Source of the DNA: Bacillus sp. FJAT-42376 | GTDB lineage: Bacteria; Bacillota; Bacilli; Bacillales; Bacillaceae | Length of the DNA: 64,000 bases | Direction of reading: 5' to 3' | Assembly: GCF_003816055.1 (NCBI RefSeq) | Contig: NZ_CP033906.1 | Span: 1,736,001-1,800,000 of the forward strand | Shown here: positions 51,912 to 61,499 of the stretch, in pieces | Layout of the letters: every line of letters begins with the position of its first letter | Position numbering within the stretch: the first letter of the stretch is position 1 | Notes under the pieces: generated by a model | What the model saw: the letters and a program-made list of their open reading frames with translations, nothing else | Database searches by the model: none | What the model was told of the DNA's origin: nothing | Program-made: the position numbers and the translations under genes

Positions 51912-52523
51912 ATGGAAGAAGAGTACGAGCAGCTGATGAATATCCGGACAGGAATACATGTACAAGATATGAAGCAGAAAATGAATGCTCATTATAATCC
52001 TTATGAACCGACGCCCTATGCTGCGCTGGACTTGCTTTTTCAGCAATACAAACTGGATTCTCAAGATCAGATTGTAGATTTTGGGTGCGGAAAAGGAAGG
52101 CTTGTTTTTTACATCCATTACTTTTTTCGGGCGGCTGTAACAGGTGTTGAAATGAATCAGGCTCTTTATGATGAGGCTGTTGAAAACAAAGAGTATTATT
52201 TGGAACAGCAGCCTGACGGGGAAGAGCAAATTCAATTTTGCTGCTGTCTTGCGGAAGAGTATGACATTCATCCGCTTGACAACCGCTTTTACTTTTTTAA
52301 TCCATTCTCCATTCAGGTGTTTTATAAAATCATTCGGAAAATATTGCTCTCCGTTGAAGAGACGGAAAGGAATGTAGAACTGGTTTTATATTATCCGTCC
52401 GAAGAGTACATAATGTTTCTGGAGAACCAGACGATTTTTGAGCTGAAAGAAGAAATCCAGCTGCCTGGCTTGTATGAGAGTAATCCCTCAGAGAAGTTTT
52501 TGGTTTACTGGGTTCCTTATTGA
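51912..52523 (+). CDS. SAM-dependent methyltransferase
   Basis: 203 residues from ATG 51912 (GAAGGG). The class I motif is 'IVDFGCGKGRLVFYI', then 'VTGVEMNQALYDEA'. The post-motif 'FYFFNPFS' replaces the more common D-P-P-Y, as in rRNA-methylase-like or small-molecule enzymes. The substrate is unknown. The gene is alone. Confidence 0.82.
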   Translation: MEEEYEQLMNIRTGIHVQDMKQKMNAHYNPYEPTPYAALDLLFQQYKLDSQDQIVDFGCGKGRLVFYIHYFFRAAVTGVEMNQALYDEAVENKEYYLEQQPDGEEQIQFCCCLAEEYDIHPLDNRFYFFNPFSIQVFYKIIRKILLSVEETERNVELVLYYPSEEYIMFLENQTIFELKEEIQLPGLYESNPSEKFLVYWVPY

Positions 52524-52544
52524 ATATCTTTTACCTGCGTAAAA

Positions 52545-52752
52545 AGAGGTTGGGACAGAAGTATCTAAGCCCATGATAAACCCGAACAATTAGGCGAGAG
52601 GTTCATGAATCGATCGCCATATCGTTCGGGTTTTGTTTGTATTTCCTTTAAGTATTGTACATTTACATGTTTTAAACTAGTGGAATGAAGCGGAAGGCAC
52701 TCGACTCCTGCGGGAAGCAGAGGACGCTTAAGACCCCGCAGGCAAAGCCGAG
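52545..52752. repeat. Left half of the dispersed repeat interrupted by the IS
   Basis: It begins 'GAGGTTGGGACAGAAGTAT' and has the AAACCCGAACAATTA/CGTTCGGGTTT hairpin (about 52578-52634) and the core 'GACTCCTGCGGGAAGCAGAG'. It ends at GCAAAGCCGAG (52752), where the element starts. The other half resumes at 54386 with GAGGCTCAGC. Confidence 0.85.
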
Positions 52753-52869
52753 TTATCATGAACGAAACTAGCCCCTTACTCGTAAAATCGTAGGTTGATT
52801 TGGTTAGACTGTTTTTGTCAAACAAAACAAAACCAAATCAGAGCTACATTACGGAAGGAGCTAGCTATT

Positions 52870-53982
52870 ATGCAGGATACCATTAAATACGTAGGTTTAG
52901 ACGTATCAAAAGAAAATATTGCCGTTGCGGTCGCAGAAGAAGGACGGGAAGCACCGAGATACTGGGGGGTCATTCCTCATACGCCTGAAGCCGTGAAAAA
53001 ATTGATGAAGAAGCTGGGCAGCCCAAAGTCCCTTCGTGTCTGTTATGAAGCCGGTCCTACCGGATATCCGTTATACAGACTATTACTAACATTGGACATT
53101 CATTGTTCGGTGATCGCCCCAACTCTTATTCCGAAAAGGCCTGGAGATCGAATTAAAACCGATCGCCGAGACTCTGTTCGTCTGGCTCAATTATATCGGG
53201 CTGGGGAGTTAACGTCCGTTTATGTTCCTACTCCAGAAGACGAAGCCCTTCGGGATCTGGTACGTTGCCGGGAAGATGTGAAAGAGGATGAGTTAAGGGT
53301 GAAACACCGGTTAAGCAAATTTTTACTACGCAACGATATTAAGCCACCGGCAGGTGTAAATAAGTGGACCACCAAGTACTTCAGATGGCTGGATACCCTT
53401 CATTTTGAAAATTCTTCTTTGCGGGTTACGTTTCAGGAGTACTATTATCAGCTTAAAGAAATCGGTCAAAGACTCTTAAGGCTGGAAGAAGAAATTCGGG
53501 TTCACTCAAATGAAGGGGTACATGCTCTGAAAATTCAGGCCCTCCAATGTTTGAGAGGTGTTGCCCTTGTCACCGCCTCGAGTGTTGTGGCAGAAATAGG
53601 TTCGTTTAAACGGTTCCCAACCCCTAATCACTTCATGGGATATGTCGGGTTGATTCCAAGCGAATATTCGAGTGGAGAAAGCAGACGGCAAGGAAATATA
53701 ACCAAGACAGGAAATCGGCATGTACGACGGTTATTGGTCGAAGCCGCTTGGAGTTACCGATATAAGCCTGCGGTTAAAGGAGAATTGGCACGAAGACAAA
53801 GTGGACAATCTCCGACCATTCAGTCCATATCCTGGAAAGCACAAAATCGCCTTCATCAAAAGTATTACCGCTTACTATCCAGAGGAAAAGAGAGCAGTAA
53901 AGCCATAACAGCTGTAGCGAGAGAGTTAGCTGGTTTTATTTGGGCCGTGATGCAAGAAGTCGAAGATGTCCCAGAATCGTAA
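52870..53982 (+). CDS. IS110/IS1111 transposase (DEDD recombinase)
   Basis: 370 residues from ATG 52870, GGAAGGAG upstream. The N-terminal RuvC-like DEDD domain has 'YVGLDVSKENIAVAVAEEG', 'VCYEAGPTGYPLYRL' and 'RIKTDRRDSVRLAQLYRAGE'. The C-terminal Transposase_20 domain has 'MGYVGLIPSEYSSGESRRQG' and 'ITKTGNRHVRRLLVEAAW', with the candidate serine nucleophile. It is full length and apparently functional. Such proteins are guided by a structured RNA from the element. Confidence 0.92.
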   Translation: MQDTIKYVGLDVSKENIAVAVAEEGREAPRYWGVIPHTPEAVKKLMKKLGSPKSLRVCYEAGPTGYPLYRLLLTLDIHCSVIAPTLIPKRPGDRIKTDRRDSVRLAQLYRAGELTSVYVPTPEDEALRDLVRCREDVKEDELRVKHRLSKFLLRNDIKPPAGVNKWTTKYFRWLDTLHFENSSLRVTFQEYYYQLKEIGQRLLRLEEEIRVHSNEGVHALKIQALQCLRGVALVTASSVVAEIGSFKRFPTPNHFMGYVGLIPSEYSSGESRRQGNITKTGNRHVRRLLVEAAWSYRYKPAVKGELARRQSGQSPTIQSISWKAQNRLHQKYYRLLSRGKESSKAITAVARELAGFIWAVMQEVEDVPES

Positions 53983-53989
53983 AAAGATG

Positions 53990-54368
53990 TCGTGATCCTG
54001 ACGTGTTGTAGACCGATTCAAAATAGAATAGGGAGAATAGGGCTCGAAGGCAAAGAGTAAAACCGGAAAGGAAAATCCACGCGCCTCCTCTGTGCTAGTC
54101 CCATGTGGATGAACGCACGTCCCGAGTTTGTGGAAAAGTCCTTTATACGGAAAGATAAAATGTGAGAACCCACGAATATCAGAGTGCTAACCGCCGTTGA
54201 AATTTTTGCCTTCGTGCCTTGTCCTTCCTGTCTATTCTATAAACAAGAAAGGAATTATATTCAGTCGCTGCCTGTCAAATAAAACACAAAAAAAGAAGCG
54301 AAATACGCTTCTCTTCTTAAAGCTGTTCAAAAACAAAGTAAAACATTAGGTTGCAGGGGGCCCTTGAA
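53990..54368 (+). ncRNA. Candidate seekRNA/bridge RNA region of the IS
   Basis: The 3' noncoding part has a stem ATCCAC/GTGGAT (54075-54080 and 54105-54110) enclosing a 24-base loop. Within the loop, GCCTCCTC (54083-54090) is exactly the reverse complement of GAGGAGGC, the target sequence that spans the insertion junction in uninterrupted repeat copies. IS110/IS1111 elements are known to use such loops as target guides. The extent of the RNA is not determined. The strand is assumed to be that of the transposase. Confidence 0.6.
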
Positions 54369-54385
54369 AGTTTCGTTCATATCAG

Positions 54386-54550
54386 GAGGCTCAGCTTCCT
54401 CCCCGCGGAAAGCGAGTGTCTGCAGCGTAATGGAACGGCTTACTTGATGAAAAAACAACATTGGCTACGAAAAATGCATTCTATTCAAAGGGCAGAAGAA
54501 TGGAAATAGAATCCGTTTTTTGGATCATTCATCTTGTTATGTCTTGGCCC
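54386..54550. repeat. Right half of the interrupted dispersed repeat
   Basis: GAGGCTCAGCTTCCTCCCCG continues the repeat core broken at 52752. The remainder ('GCAGCGTAATGGAACGGC', 'ATTCATCTTGTTATGTCTTG') matches the reverse complement of 28356-28500. Confidence 0.85.
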
Positions 54551-54564
54551 ATTTGTGCGGCCGA

Positions 54565-55278
54565 TTAAGAAGCCTGGACTTCATCTGCGGAAGGACGTTC
54601 TTCTGAACCGGTACTCCATATCTTTTTCTTTTTAGCCGGCGATAGGATTTTTTCAAGCCAGCCCAGAAGCAGATCAGCCAGGACGGCCATCAAAGCTGTC
54701 GGTATGGCTCCAGCCAGTATAATGGCTGTTCCGTTTGTAGCATTTGTTCCTCGAACGATGATATCGCCAAGCCCGCCTGCACCGACAAAGGTTCCGATAG
54801 CGGTAATTCCGATGGCGATGACCAGTGCGGTACGCAGCCCCGCCATAATAACGGAAAGCGACAGCGGCAATTCAACCATGGTCAGAATCTGAAGCTTTGT
54901 CATTCCCATTGCTTTCCCTGATTCTAAATAAGCACTTTCGATGCTGACAATCCCTGTGTACGTATTCCGGATGATGGGGAGAAGCGAATAGAAGAACAAG
55001 GAAAGAATGACGGTATTCACTCCAAGTCCCATTACAAGCATTAATACAGCAAGCATGGCAAGGGCCGGAATCGTTTGAATGACATTGGTTATGGAAAAAA
55101 TCCACTTGCTCAGCTTTCGATATCTGGCAATGAATATTCCGGTTGGAATTCCGACAATGGCTGCAAAAAATACCCCGTATGCAGACATCAGGAAGTGACG
55201 GTAAAATTCATGGAGCACATAGGCTCCATTTTGTGAATAATACGTCCAAAGCTGCTCGAGCACATTCATGTCAAACAC
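54565..55278 (-). CDS. opuCD: OpuCD, osmoprotectant ABC permease
   Basis: 237 residues with about five to six helices; 'YGVFFAAIVGIPTGIFIARY', 'LESGKAMGMTKLQILTMVEL' (EAA-like loop) and 'GTFVGAGGLGDIIVRG' are typical of the OpuB/OpuC permeases. Last gene of opuCA-CB-CC-CD. OpuC imports glycine betaine, carnitine and related solutes; OpuB (choline) is nearly identical in layout and cannot be excluded. Confidence 0.85.
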   Translation of the reverse strand: MFDMNVLEQLWTYYSQNGAYVLHEFYRHFLMSAYGVFFAAIVGIPTGIFIARYRKLSKWIFSITNVIQTIPALAMLAVLMLVMGLGVNTVILSLFFYSLLPIIRNTYTGIVSIESAYLESGKAMGMTKLQILTMVELPLSLSVIMAGLRTALVIAIGITAIGTFVGAGGLGDIIVRGTNATNGTAIILAGAIPTALMAVLADLLLGWLEKILSPAKKKKIWSTGSEERPSADEVQAS

Positions 55279-55286
55279 CTCCTATT

Positions 55287-56874
<1,588 letters not shown>

Positions 56875-56892
56875 TTGCAGCGCTCCTTTCTA

Positions 56893-58032
56893 TTAAGATA
56901 CAACATGAATATCTGCATCTCCCCAAATGGAGTCATAAACGATATCTACAAGACTGGCCCGGGTTACAATACCAACGAGACGCTGATTCTCATCCACAAC
57001 CGGTACATACTTCATCCCTCTTTTCAGGATTTTTCTCACGGTGTCGCGAACGAGTGTATCTTTCTGAACGGTAAACACATCGGTATTCATGACGTCTCCG
57101 ACGAAGGTTGCTGTTCTGCGGTTGTAGTCAATGGACTCAACGTCTATGTAACCTTTTAAAACATTGTTTTCTCCAACGACCAGCAGGGAATCTACACGGT
57201 TCTGCCTCATGATCTGAATCGCGTCTGTAAGTGTTCTCTCTGCCGTCACTGTAATAGGATTCGGGTTCATCAGCTGCTCAACCCGCTCCAGATTCGGCCG
57301 GGCCTGTAGCAGACGTTCTTTTCCGATAAATTCTTCGACAAATTCATTCGCTGGATTTCTTAGGATTTCATCAGGCGTCCCGACCTGGACAATTTCTCCT
57401 CCCCGAAGAATGACAATCCGGTCAGCCAGTTTAATCGCTTCATCCATATCGTGAGTAACAAACACAATCGTTTTATGTAAGGTTTTCTGAAGTTTCTTAA
57501 ATTCTTCCTGAAGGGCATCCCGTGTAATGGGGTCCAGCGCCCCAAATGGCTCATCCATAAGAATCAGCGGCGGATCAGCTGCAAGTGCACGCAGCACGCC
57601 AATCCGCTGCTGCTGTCCTCCGCTCAATTCGTGAGGGTAGCGGTCAAGGTATTCAGGCCCCATATCAACGAGCTTAAGAAGCTCTTCGGCTCTGGCTCTC
57701 TTTTTATCTTCCGGCCATTTCAGCAATTTCGGTACGAGCACAATATTTTGCTGGATGGTCATATGAGGGAATAAACCGATCTGCTGGATGACGTAACCGA
57801 TTTCACGTCTGAGCTGAACCGGGTCTTTATCCAGAATGTTTTCCCCTTCGATGAAAATGTCTCCCTCTGAAGGTTCAATCATCCGGTTGATCATTTTCAT
57901 GGTCGTGGTTTTCCCGCATCCGCTTGGTCCGATGAAGCAGATAAATTCGCCTTTTTCGATCTCCAGATTGATTTCTTTTACTGCATGTTTTCCGCCTTTG
58001 TAAATCTTTGATACATTCGTCAGTTTTAGCAA
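56893..58032 (-). CDS. opuCA: OpuCA, osmoprotectant ABC ATPase with CBS domains
   Basis: 379 residues from TTG 58032 (GGAGGTG). Walker A 'GPSGCGKTTTMKMI', signature '[15 protein letters not shown]' and Walker B 'LILMDEPFGALDP' are intact. The last 120 residues hold a CBS pair ('ITVTAERTLTDAIQIMRQNR', 'DTVRKILKRGMKYVPVVDEN'), which sense ionic strength or nucleotides in this family. First gene of the operon. Confidence 0.92.
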   Translation of the reverse strand: MLKLTNVSKIYKGGKHAVKEINLEIEKGEFICFIGPSGCGKTTTMKMINRMIEPSEGDIFIEGENILDKDPVQLRREIGYVIQQIGLFPHMTIQQNIVLVPKLLKWPEDKKRARAEELLKLVDMGPEYLDRYPHELSGGQQQRIGVLRALAADPPLILMDEPFGALDPITRDALQEEFKKLQKTLHKTIVFVTHDMDEAIKLADRIVILRGGEIVQVGTPDEILRNPANEFVEEFIGKERLLQARPNLERVEQLMNPNPITVTAERTLTDAIQIMRQNRVDSLLVVGENNVLKGYIDVESIDYNRRTATFVGDVMNTDVFTVQKDTLVRDTVRKILKRGMKYVPVVDENQRLVGIVTRASLVDIVYDSIWGDADIHVVS

Positions 58033-58203
58033 ATACCTGCACCTCCAGTTTTATACATCTGTTTTCTTTCCTTCTTTCCTGCTGTCTTATCCATTGACTG
58101 TACGATCTGCAGCCCTAATCCTTATGTATTTTAGAAGAGGATAAGAAATGGGGAGAGAATGTTGCATCAAGCCTGTTTAAAGGGAACGCTTAAAAAGTAT
58201 AAA

Positions 58204-58242
58204 GGGTATAAGGTTTATACCCATATTGAAGGAAGGTTAAGC
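58204..58242 (-). promoter_or_regulatory. SigB-like promoter and dyad upstream of opuCA
   Basis: On the minus strand GCTTAA (58237-58242) and GGGTAT (58217-58222) with a 14-base spacer resemble the SigB consensus GTTTAA/GGGTAT. The same place holds a perfect dyad GGGTATAA-GGT-TTATACCC (58204-58222), which could be an operator. It is about 170 bases before opuCA. No better SigA promoter was seen. Confidence 0.45.
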
Positions 58243-58436
58243 CTTTTTTCTTCTTTTTTCGAGGAAATTCGATATTTTCCGCTCAGACCTTTCCCGGGAA
58301 GGGGTGGGTAGAAATGGAGATTGGAAGTGTAGGCAACTTTAAAACAGCGGGAATTTAAAACCTATCATTTTACAAAAATATAAGGAAATGGTACATAATA
58401 GATATGCAAGAAATCATAAAGATTGGAGGCAAGGAA

Positions 58437-58721
58437 ATGAAATCTACAGGAATCGTCAGAAAAGTAGATGAACTTGGACGGGTTGTCCTGCCAATCGAGT
58501 TAAGAAGAGCGCTGCATATTGAAGATAAAGATCCAATTGAAATTTTCCTGGATGATGAGAAAATTGTGCTGCAAAAGTATACCTCTCAGGACAGCTGCTT
58601 GGTTACGGGGGAAATCAGCGCGGAAAATCAGTCTTTTGCCGACGGGAAAATCATTTTGAGTCCTGAAGGTGCTCAAAAATTAGTAGAAGAACTGCAAGAG
58701 AGGATGCAAATACATGTATGA
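58437..58721 (+). CDS. abh: AbrB-family transition-state regulator, Abh-like
   Basis: 94 residues from ATG 58437 (TTGGAGG). The N-terminal swapped-hairpin DNA-binding domain 'STGIVRKVDELGRVVLPIEL' is shared by AbrB, Abh and SpoVT. The C-terminal 'GKIILSPEGAQKLVEEL' is closer to Abh than to AbrB. It would bind AT-rich DNA and modulate transition-phase genes such as antibiotic and biofilm functions. AbrB itself cannot be wholly excluded. Confidence 0.8.
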   Translation: MKSTGIVRKVDELGRVVLPIELRRALHIEDKDPIEIFLDDEKIVLQKYTSQDSCLVTGEISAENQSFADGKIILSPEGAQKLVEELQERMQIHV

Positions 58722-58857
58722 TCCTGCCATCATATAAGTCCAAAACGAGTTTTTGTAGGTCCTATTAAGGCCTTATGTTGATTTTTAACACTAGTTTATT
58801 GAAGTGGAAAGCGAGCGCCTGTAACGGAAATCAGCAGCAAAGTTTAATAGAGGTTCA
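58722..58857. repeat. Remnant of a dispersed repeat
   Basis: 'TTGATTTTTAACACTAGTTT' and 'GAAGTGGAAAGCGAGCGCCTG' with 'TAACGGAAATCAGCAGC' recall the core of the repeats at 45030 and 61895, but most of the middle is missing. No gene. Confidence 0.4.
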
Positions 58858-58906
58858 AAAAAAAAGCAGCCGGCAAATCCTGTGAACAGGAAAGCGGCTG
58901 CTTTTT
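58858..58906 (-). terminator. Terminator of tRNA-Arg
   Basis: AAAAAGCAGCCG (58861-58872) pairs with CGGCTGCTTTTT (58895-58906); on the minus strand it follows the tRNA directly and ends in a T run. Confidence 0.85.
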
Positions 58907-58908
58907 GA

Positions 58909-58982
58909 CGTCCCAGGCGAGATTCGAACTCACGGCCTACAGCTTAGGAGGCTGTCGCTCTATCCTGCTGAGCTACTGGGAC
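58909..58982 (-). tRNA. tRNA-Arg (anticodon CCT)
   Basis: On the minus strand: acceptor GTCCCAG/CTGGGAC, D arm GCTC-AGCAGGATA-GAGC, anticodon stem ACAGC/GCTGT with loop CTCCTAA (CCT reads AGG), T arm GTGAG-TTCGAAT-CTCGC. The discriminator is G and CCA is not encoded. Confidence 0.95.
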
Positions 58983-59038
58983 ATAGAACAACATTATAAA
59001 TCAAAACATGAAGAAGGTCAAAGAAAAACCTATAGATG

Positions 59039-59059
59039 CGAGCGTATGTTTGCTATAAT
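59039..59059 (+). promoter_or_regulatory. LexA box overlapping an extended -10 promoter
   Basis: CGAGCGTATGTTTG (59039-59052) differs from the Bacillus LexA consensus CGAACRNRYGTTYG at one position. It abuts TGCTATAAT (-10 at 59054-59059, extended TG). It precedes the YdjM-like gene by about 37 bases, implying SOS control. Confidence 0.65.
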
Positions 59060-59095
59060 AGATGAGAATACATAACAGCTAGAATAGGCGGATGG

Positions 59096-59725
59096 ATGAT
59101 GAGAGGAAGTTCACATGCTTTTATTGGCGGCGCAGCCGGTATGGCTGTCGCATATGGCCACCATGCAGATCCGGTTGCGGCTGCTTCTTTAATTGGAATC
59201 GGGGTCCTTTCCGGGCTTGTACCGGATTTAGATGTAAACGGAAAGCTATCGAATACACTCACCTCAAGAAAGTGGATTTATGGGCTGCTCGCTCTGATGG
59301 GTGTCCTGCTCGCAAGTGACAGTGCCCTGACTGAAAGAGGGACGCAGCAGTGGCTAGGGATGGTGATTGGAGCAGGTCTGATTGCCCTGCCAAGAATTTT
59401 TATGAAAAAGAGGACCATCCTTTTAATGACTGGAGTTGTCATTGCAGGGGCAGGGATGGTTTTAAATGAGATGTGGATCATTTTGATGGGGGTTTTCATT
59501 TGTGCAGCATCGCGACAGCCTCATAGAGGAATTACACATTCCATCATCGGTTTAATTTATTTTGGTTTTATCGGTTTTTATCTGGAACAGGATTTGCAGA
59601 TTCAGGGTGTATTTTATACTTCTATAGCTGGGTATGCGAGTCATCTCCTTGCCGATCTAAAAGTGCTCCCGGCGAACCGGAAGGGCGTGAAGCTCCTGCA
59701 GCCATTCTCCAAAAAAGAATTTTGA
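59096..59725 (+). CDS. YdjM-like membrane-bound metal-dependent hydrolase (DUF457)
   Basis: 209 residues; 'SSHAFIGGAAGMAVAYGHHA', 'GLVPDLDVNGKLS', 'RQPHRGITHSIIG' and 'YASHLLADLKVLP' carry the conserved His/Asp residues of the DUF457 family, with several membrane helices. E. coli YdjM is a LexA-controlled member. The ribosome site is weak (AGGCGG); ATG 59099 is an alternative start. Ends 11 bases before the ElaA-type gene, so likely co-transcribed with it. Confidence 0.82.
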   Translation: MMRGSSHAFIGGAAGMAVAYGHHADPVAAASLIGIGVLSGLVPDLDVNGKLSNTLTSRKWIYGLLALMGVLLASDSALTERGTQQWLGMVIGAGLIALPRIFMKKRTILLMTGVVIAGAGMVLNEMWIILMGVFICAASRQPHRGITHSIIGLIYFGFIGFYLEQDLQIQGVFYTSIAGYASHLLADLKVLPANRKGVKLLQPFSKKEF

Positions 59726-59736
59726 TGAGGTGATAG

Positions 59737-60195
59737 ATGATGGGCTGGGAGATTAAGAGTTTTCAGGAATTATCAGCTGAAACGCTTTACTCGATTTTAA
59801 GGGAAAGAACGCAGGTATTTGTAGTGGAACAAAATTGTCCGTATCTTGAAGTGGATGGGAAGGACTTGGCATCCTTTCACCTTTATCATGAAATAGACGG
59901 AGAGATCACTGCTTACGCAAGGCTTCTGCCCGCCGGTATCTCTTTTCCGGAGGCATCCATAGGCAGGGTTCTCGTTAAAGCGGAATACAGAGGACAAGGA
60001 CTGGCCGTGATGTTAATGGAAAAAGCGCTTGAATTCATTCGGGAGGAACAAATGGAACCCGCTGTGCAAATTCAGGCTCAGGAATATTTACGGGACTTCT
60101 ATGGTTCATTCGGGTTTGAGGCTGTAACGGAAACCTATTTGGAAGACGGCATTCCTCATATAGATATGATGGTCCGGTTTAAGGAGCGGCCTTAG
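59737..60195 (+). CDS. ElaA-type GNAT acetyltransferase
   Basis: 152 residues, GAGGTGATAG before ATG 59737. 'LSAETLYSILRERTQVFVVE', 'QNCPYLEVDGKDL' and 'SIGRVLVKAEYRGQGLAVML' (motif A) match ElaA-like GNATs. The substrate is unknown. It may share the LexA-linked promoter with the upstream gene. Confidence 0.87.
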   Translation: MMGWEIKSFQELSAETLYSILRERTQVFVVEQNCPYLEVDGKDLASFHLYHEIDGEITAYARLLPAGISFPEASIGRVLVKAEYRGQGLAVMLMEKALEFIREEQMEPAVQIQAQEYLRDFYGSFGFEAVTETYLEDGIPHIDMMVRFKERP

Positions 60196-60362
60196 CCCTG
60201 ATTAAAGAGAAAAAATGCACACGATTTAATTTGCTGTTTTATGAAACCTATTCGGGATAGGATTCGACAAATACTATGAAAGATCTTCAATGATTTTCCT
60301 TTGCTGCATGATTTTATGGTACCATTATTTTTGTGATTTTAATTCGGGAGGTCTTATCCATC

Positions 60363-61025
60363 ATGTACAAGCACATTATTACGCTGGGAGCCGCTTTCAT
60401 GCTGATTTTTGCCGCTGGCTGCCAATCCCAGGAATCATCATCAGGCGAAAGAAAAGCAGAACCTGCCAAAACAGAGCAATCCGTTCAAGACGAGCAGGGT
60501 CAAGCGGAACAGCCGGCTAAAGAAGAGTCACCTGATCAGGGTACGGCCAAAGAAGAAGAACCTGCGAAAGAAGAGCAGGATCAAGCAGAAACAGAACCTG
60601 CAGATGAAAATGCAGGAACGGAAACAGAAGAGCCTGACCAGGGAGATACTGGAGAGGAGCAGCCCGCTCAAGAAGAAACACATTATGTCTCTCCTTTTGA
60701 AATGAGAGATGAAATTTCAATCGGATTAACAAAAGAAGAAGCCGAAAGTGTGCTTCAGAATACACAGCCGTCAGAAGTAACGACCGAGGATGGCTCCAAG
60801 GCATTCCGCTATGATTACATGCCGGCGGATGGCTATAAGCCTGCCGCAGCCGACCCGGACGTCGAAGGGATAAAAGCAGGCAAAATGGAAGCGCAGGTGT
60901 TCATCTACTATACACCTGAAAATACAGTTGAACGATTTACGATCTATCATAAAACGGACGATGGAAAAGTAATTGAGTACCGTGACGAAGGCAATGGAGA
61001 AGGAACTGAAAGTTTGATTAACTGA
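60363..61025 (+). CDS. Lipoprotein with acidic Glu/Pro/Gln-rich linker
   Basis: 220 residues from ATG 60363 (GGGAGG). The lipobox 'FAAGC' (Cys20) ends the signal. Residues 25-110 are an unstructured Glu/Gln/Pro/Ala/Asp-rich stretch with repeats like 'KEEEPAKEEQ'. A small C-terminal domain ('YVSPFEMRDEISIGLTKEEA' to 'VFIYYTPENTVERFTIYHK') is of unknown function, possibly an OmlA/SmpA-like fold. Ends at a terminator. Confidence 0.75.
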   Translation: MYKHIITLGAAFMLIFAAGCQSQESSSGERKAEPAKTEQSVQDEQGQAEQPAKEESPDQGTAKEEEPAKEEQDQAETEPADENAGTETEEPDQGDTGEEQPAQEETHYVSPFEMRDEISIGLTKEEAESVLQNTQPSEVTTEDGSKAFRYDYMPADGYKPAAADPDVEGIKAGKMEAQVFIYYTPENTVERFTIYHKTDDGKVIEYRDEGNGEGTESLIN

Positions 61026-61032
61026 AAAGCAG

Positions 61033-61062
61033 CCGCAAACCGTTTATGGTTTGCGGTTTTTT
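61033..61062 (+). terminator. Terminator of the lipoprotein gene
   Basis: CCGCAAACC (61033-61041) pairs with GGTTTGCGG (61048-61056), followed by Ts. Confidence 0.88.
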
Positions 61063-61124
61063 CTTTGGACATGTTTTTCCCGCCATCCGAATAAAATAAT
61101 TAAAAACAAGGAGGGGAACCGCCT

Positions 61125-61472
61125 GTGAGCATAAGGAAGAGTATATGGCCGGCACTTATGGCTCTGTGCATCATTGGTGCTTCTGTATATATGGGTTCCT
61201 GGGACATTCGGAATGAAAAAATTCACAGCCCGGTCCTGATCGGCGGGGATGAGGAAACGGTATCGGTCCAGGGCGTGCCGGCGGATGCTTCAGAGGATCC
61301 GTTTGACCTCGAAGACCGGCTTGTCGGGACGAAGAAAGTGGAGGACAAAGGGATCACTTATCAAGTTGAAACCTACCGGGAATTTGAAGTGTATAAAGGT
61401 CAGGATGGCACCACCGTTAAAGAAATTCCAACCTCGAACTTTAATTATTTGAGATATAGAGTAAAAGAGTAG
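61125..61472 (+). CDS. Exported or membrane-anchored protein (115 aa)
   Basis: GTG 61125 has CAAGGAGGGG upstream. One N-terminal hydrophobic helix ('IWPALMALCIIGASVYMGSW') then an acidic extracytoplasmic part ending 'YREFEVYKGQDGTTVKEIPT'. No family recognised; the small strand-rich domain could be a binding module. Monocistronic. Confidence 0.7.
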   Translation: MSIRKSIWPALMALCIIGASVYMGSWDIRNEKIHSPVLIGGDEETVSVQGVPADASEDPFDLEDRLVGTKKVEDKGITYQVETYREFEVYKGQDGTTVKEIPTSNFNYLRYRVKE

Positions 61473-61499
61473 ATAGAAGGGGCTGTCTTAAAAGTTTCA

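Larger units (their letters stand above)
52753..54385 (+). mobile_element. IS110-family element, IS1111 subgroup (1633 bp)
   Basis: Boundaries follow from the uninterrupted repeat copies at 28500 and 61720, which read GCCGAG directly followed by GAGGCT. Perfect 12-bp inverted repeats ATGAACGAAACT (52758-52769) and AGTTTCGTTCAT (54369-54380) lie exactly five bases inside each end, the subterminal arrangement of the IS1111 subgroup. It has one transposase gene and about 400 noncoding bases at the 3' side. No target duplication beyond a possible AG. A GATTTGGTT/AACCAAATC hairpin precedes the transposase. Confidence 0.9.
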
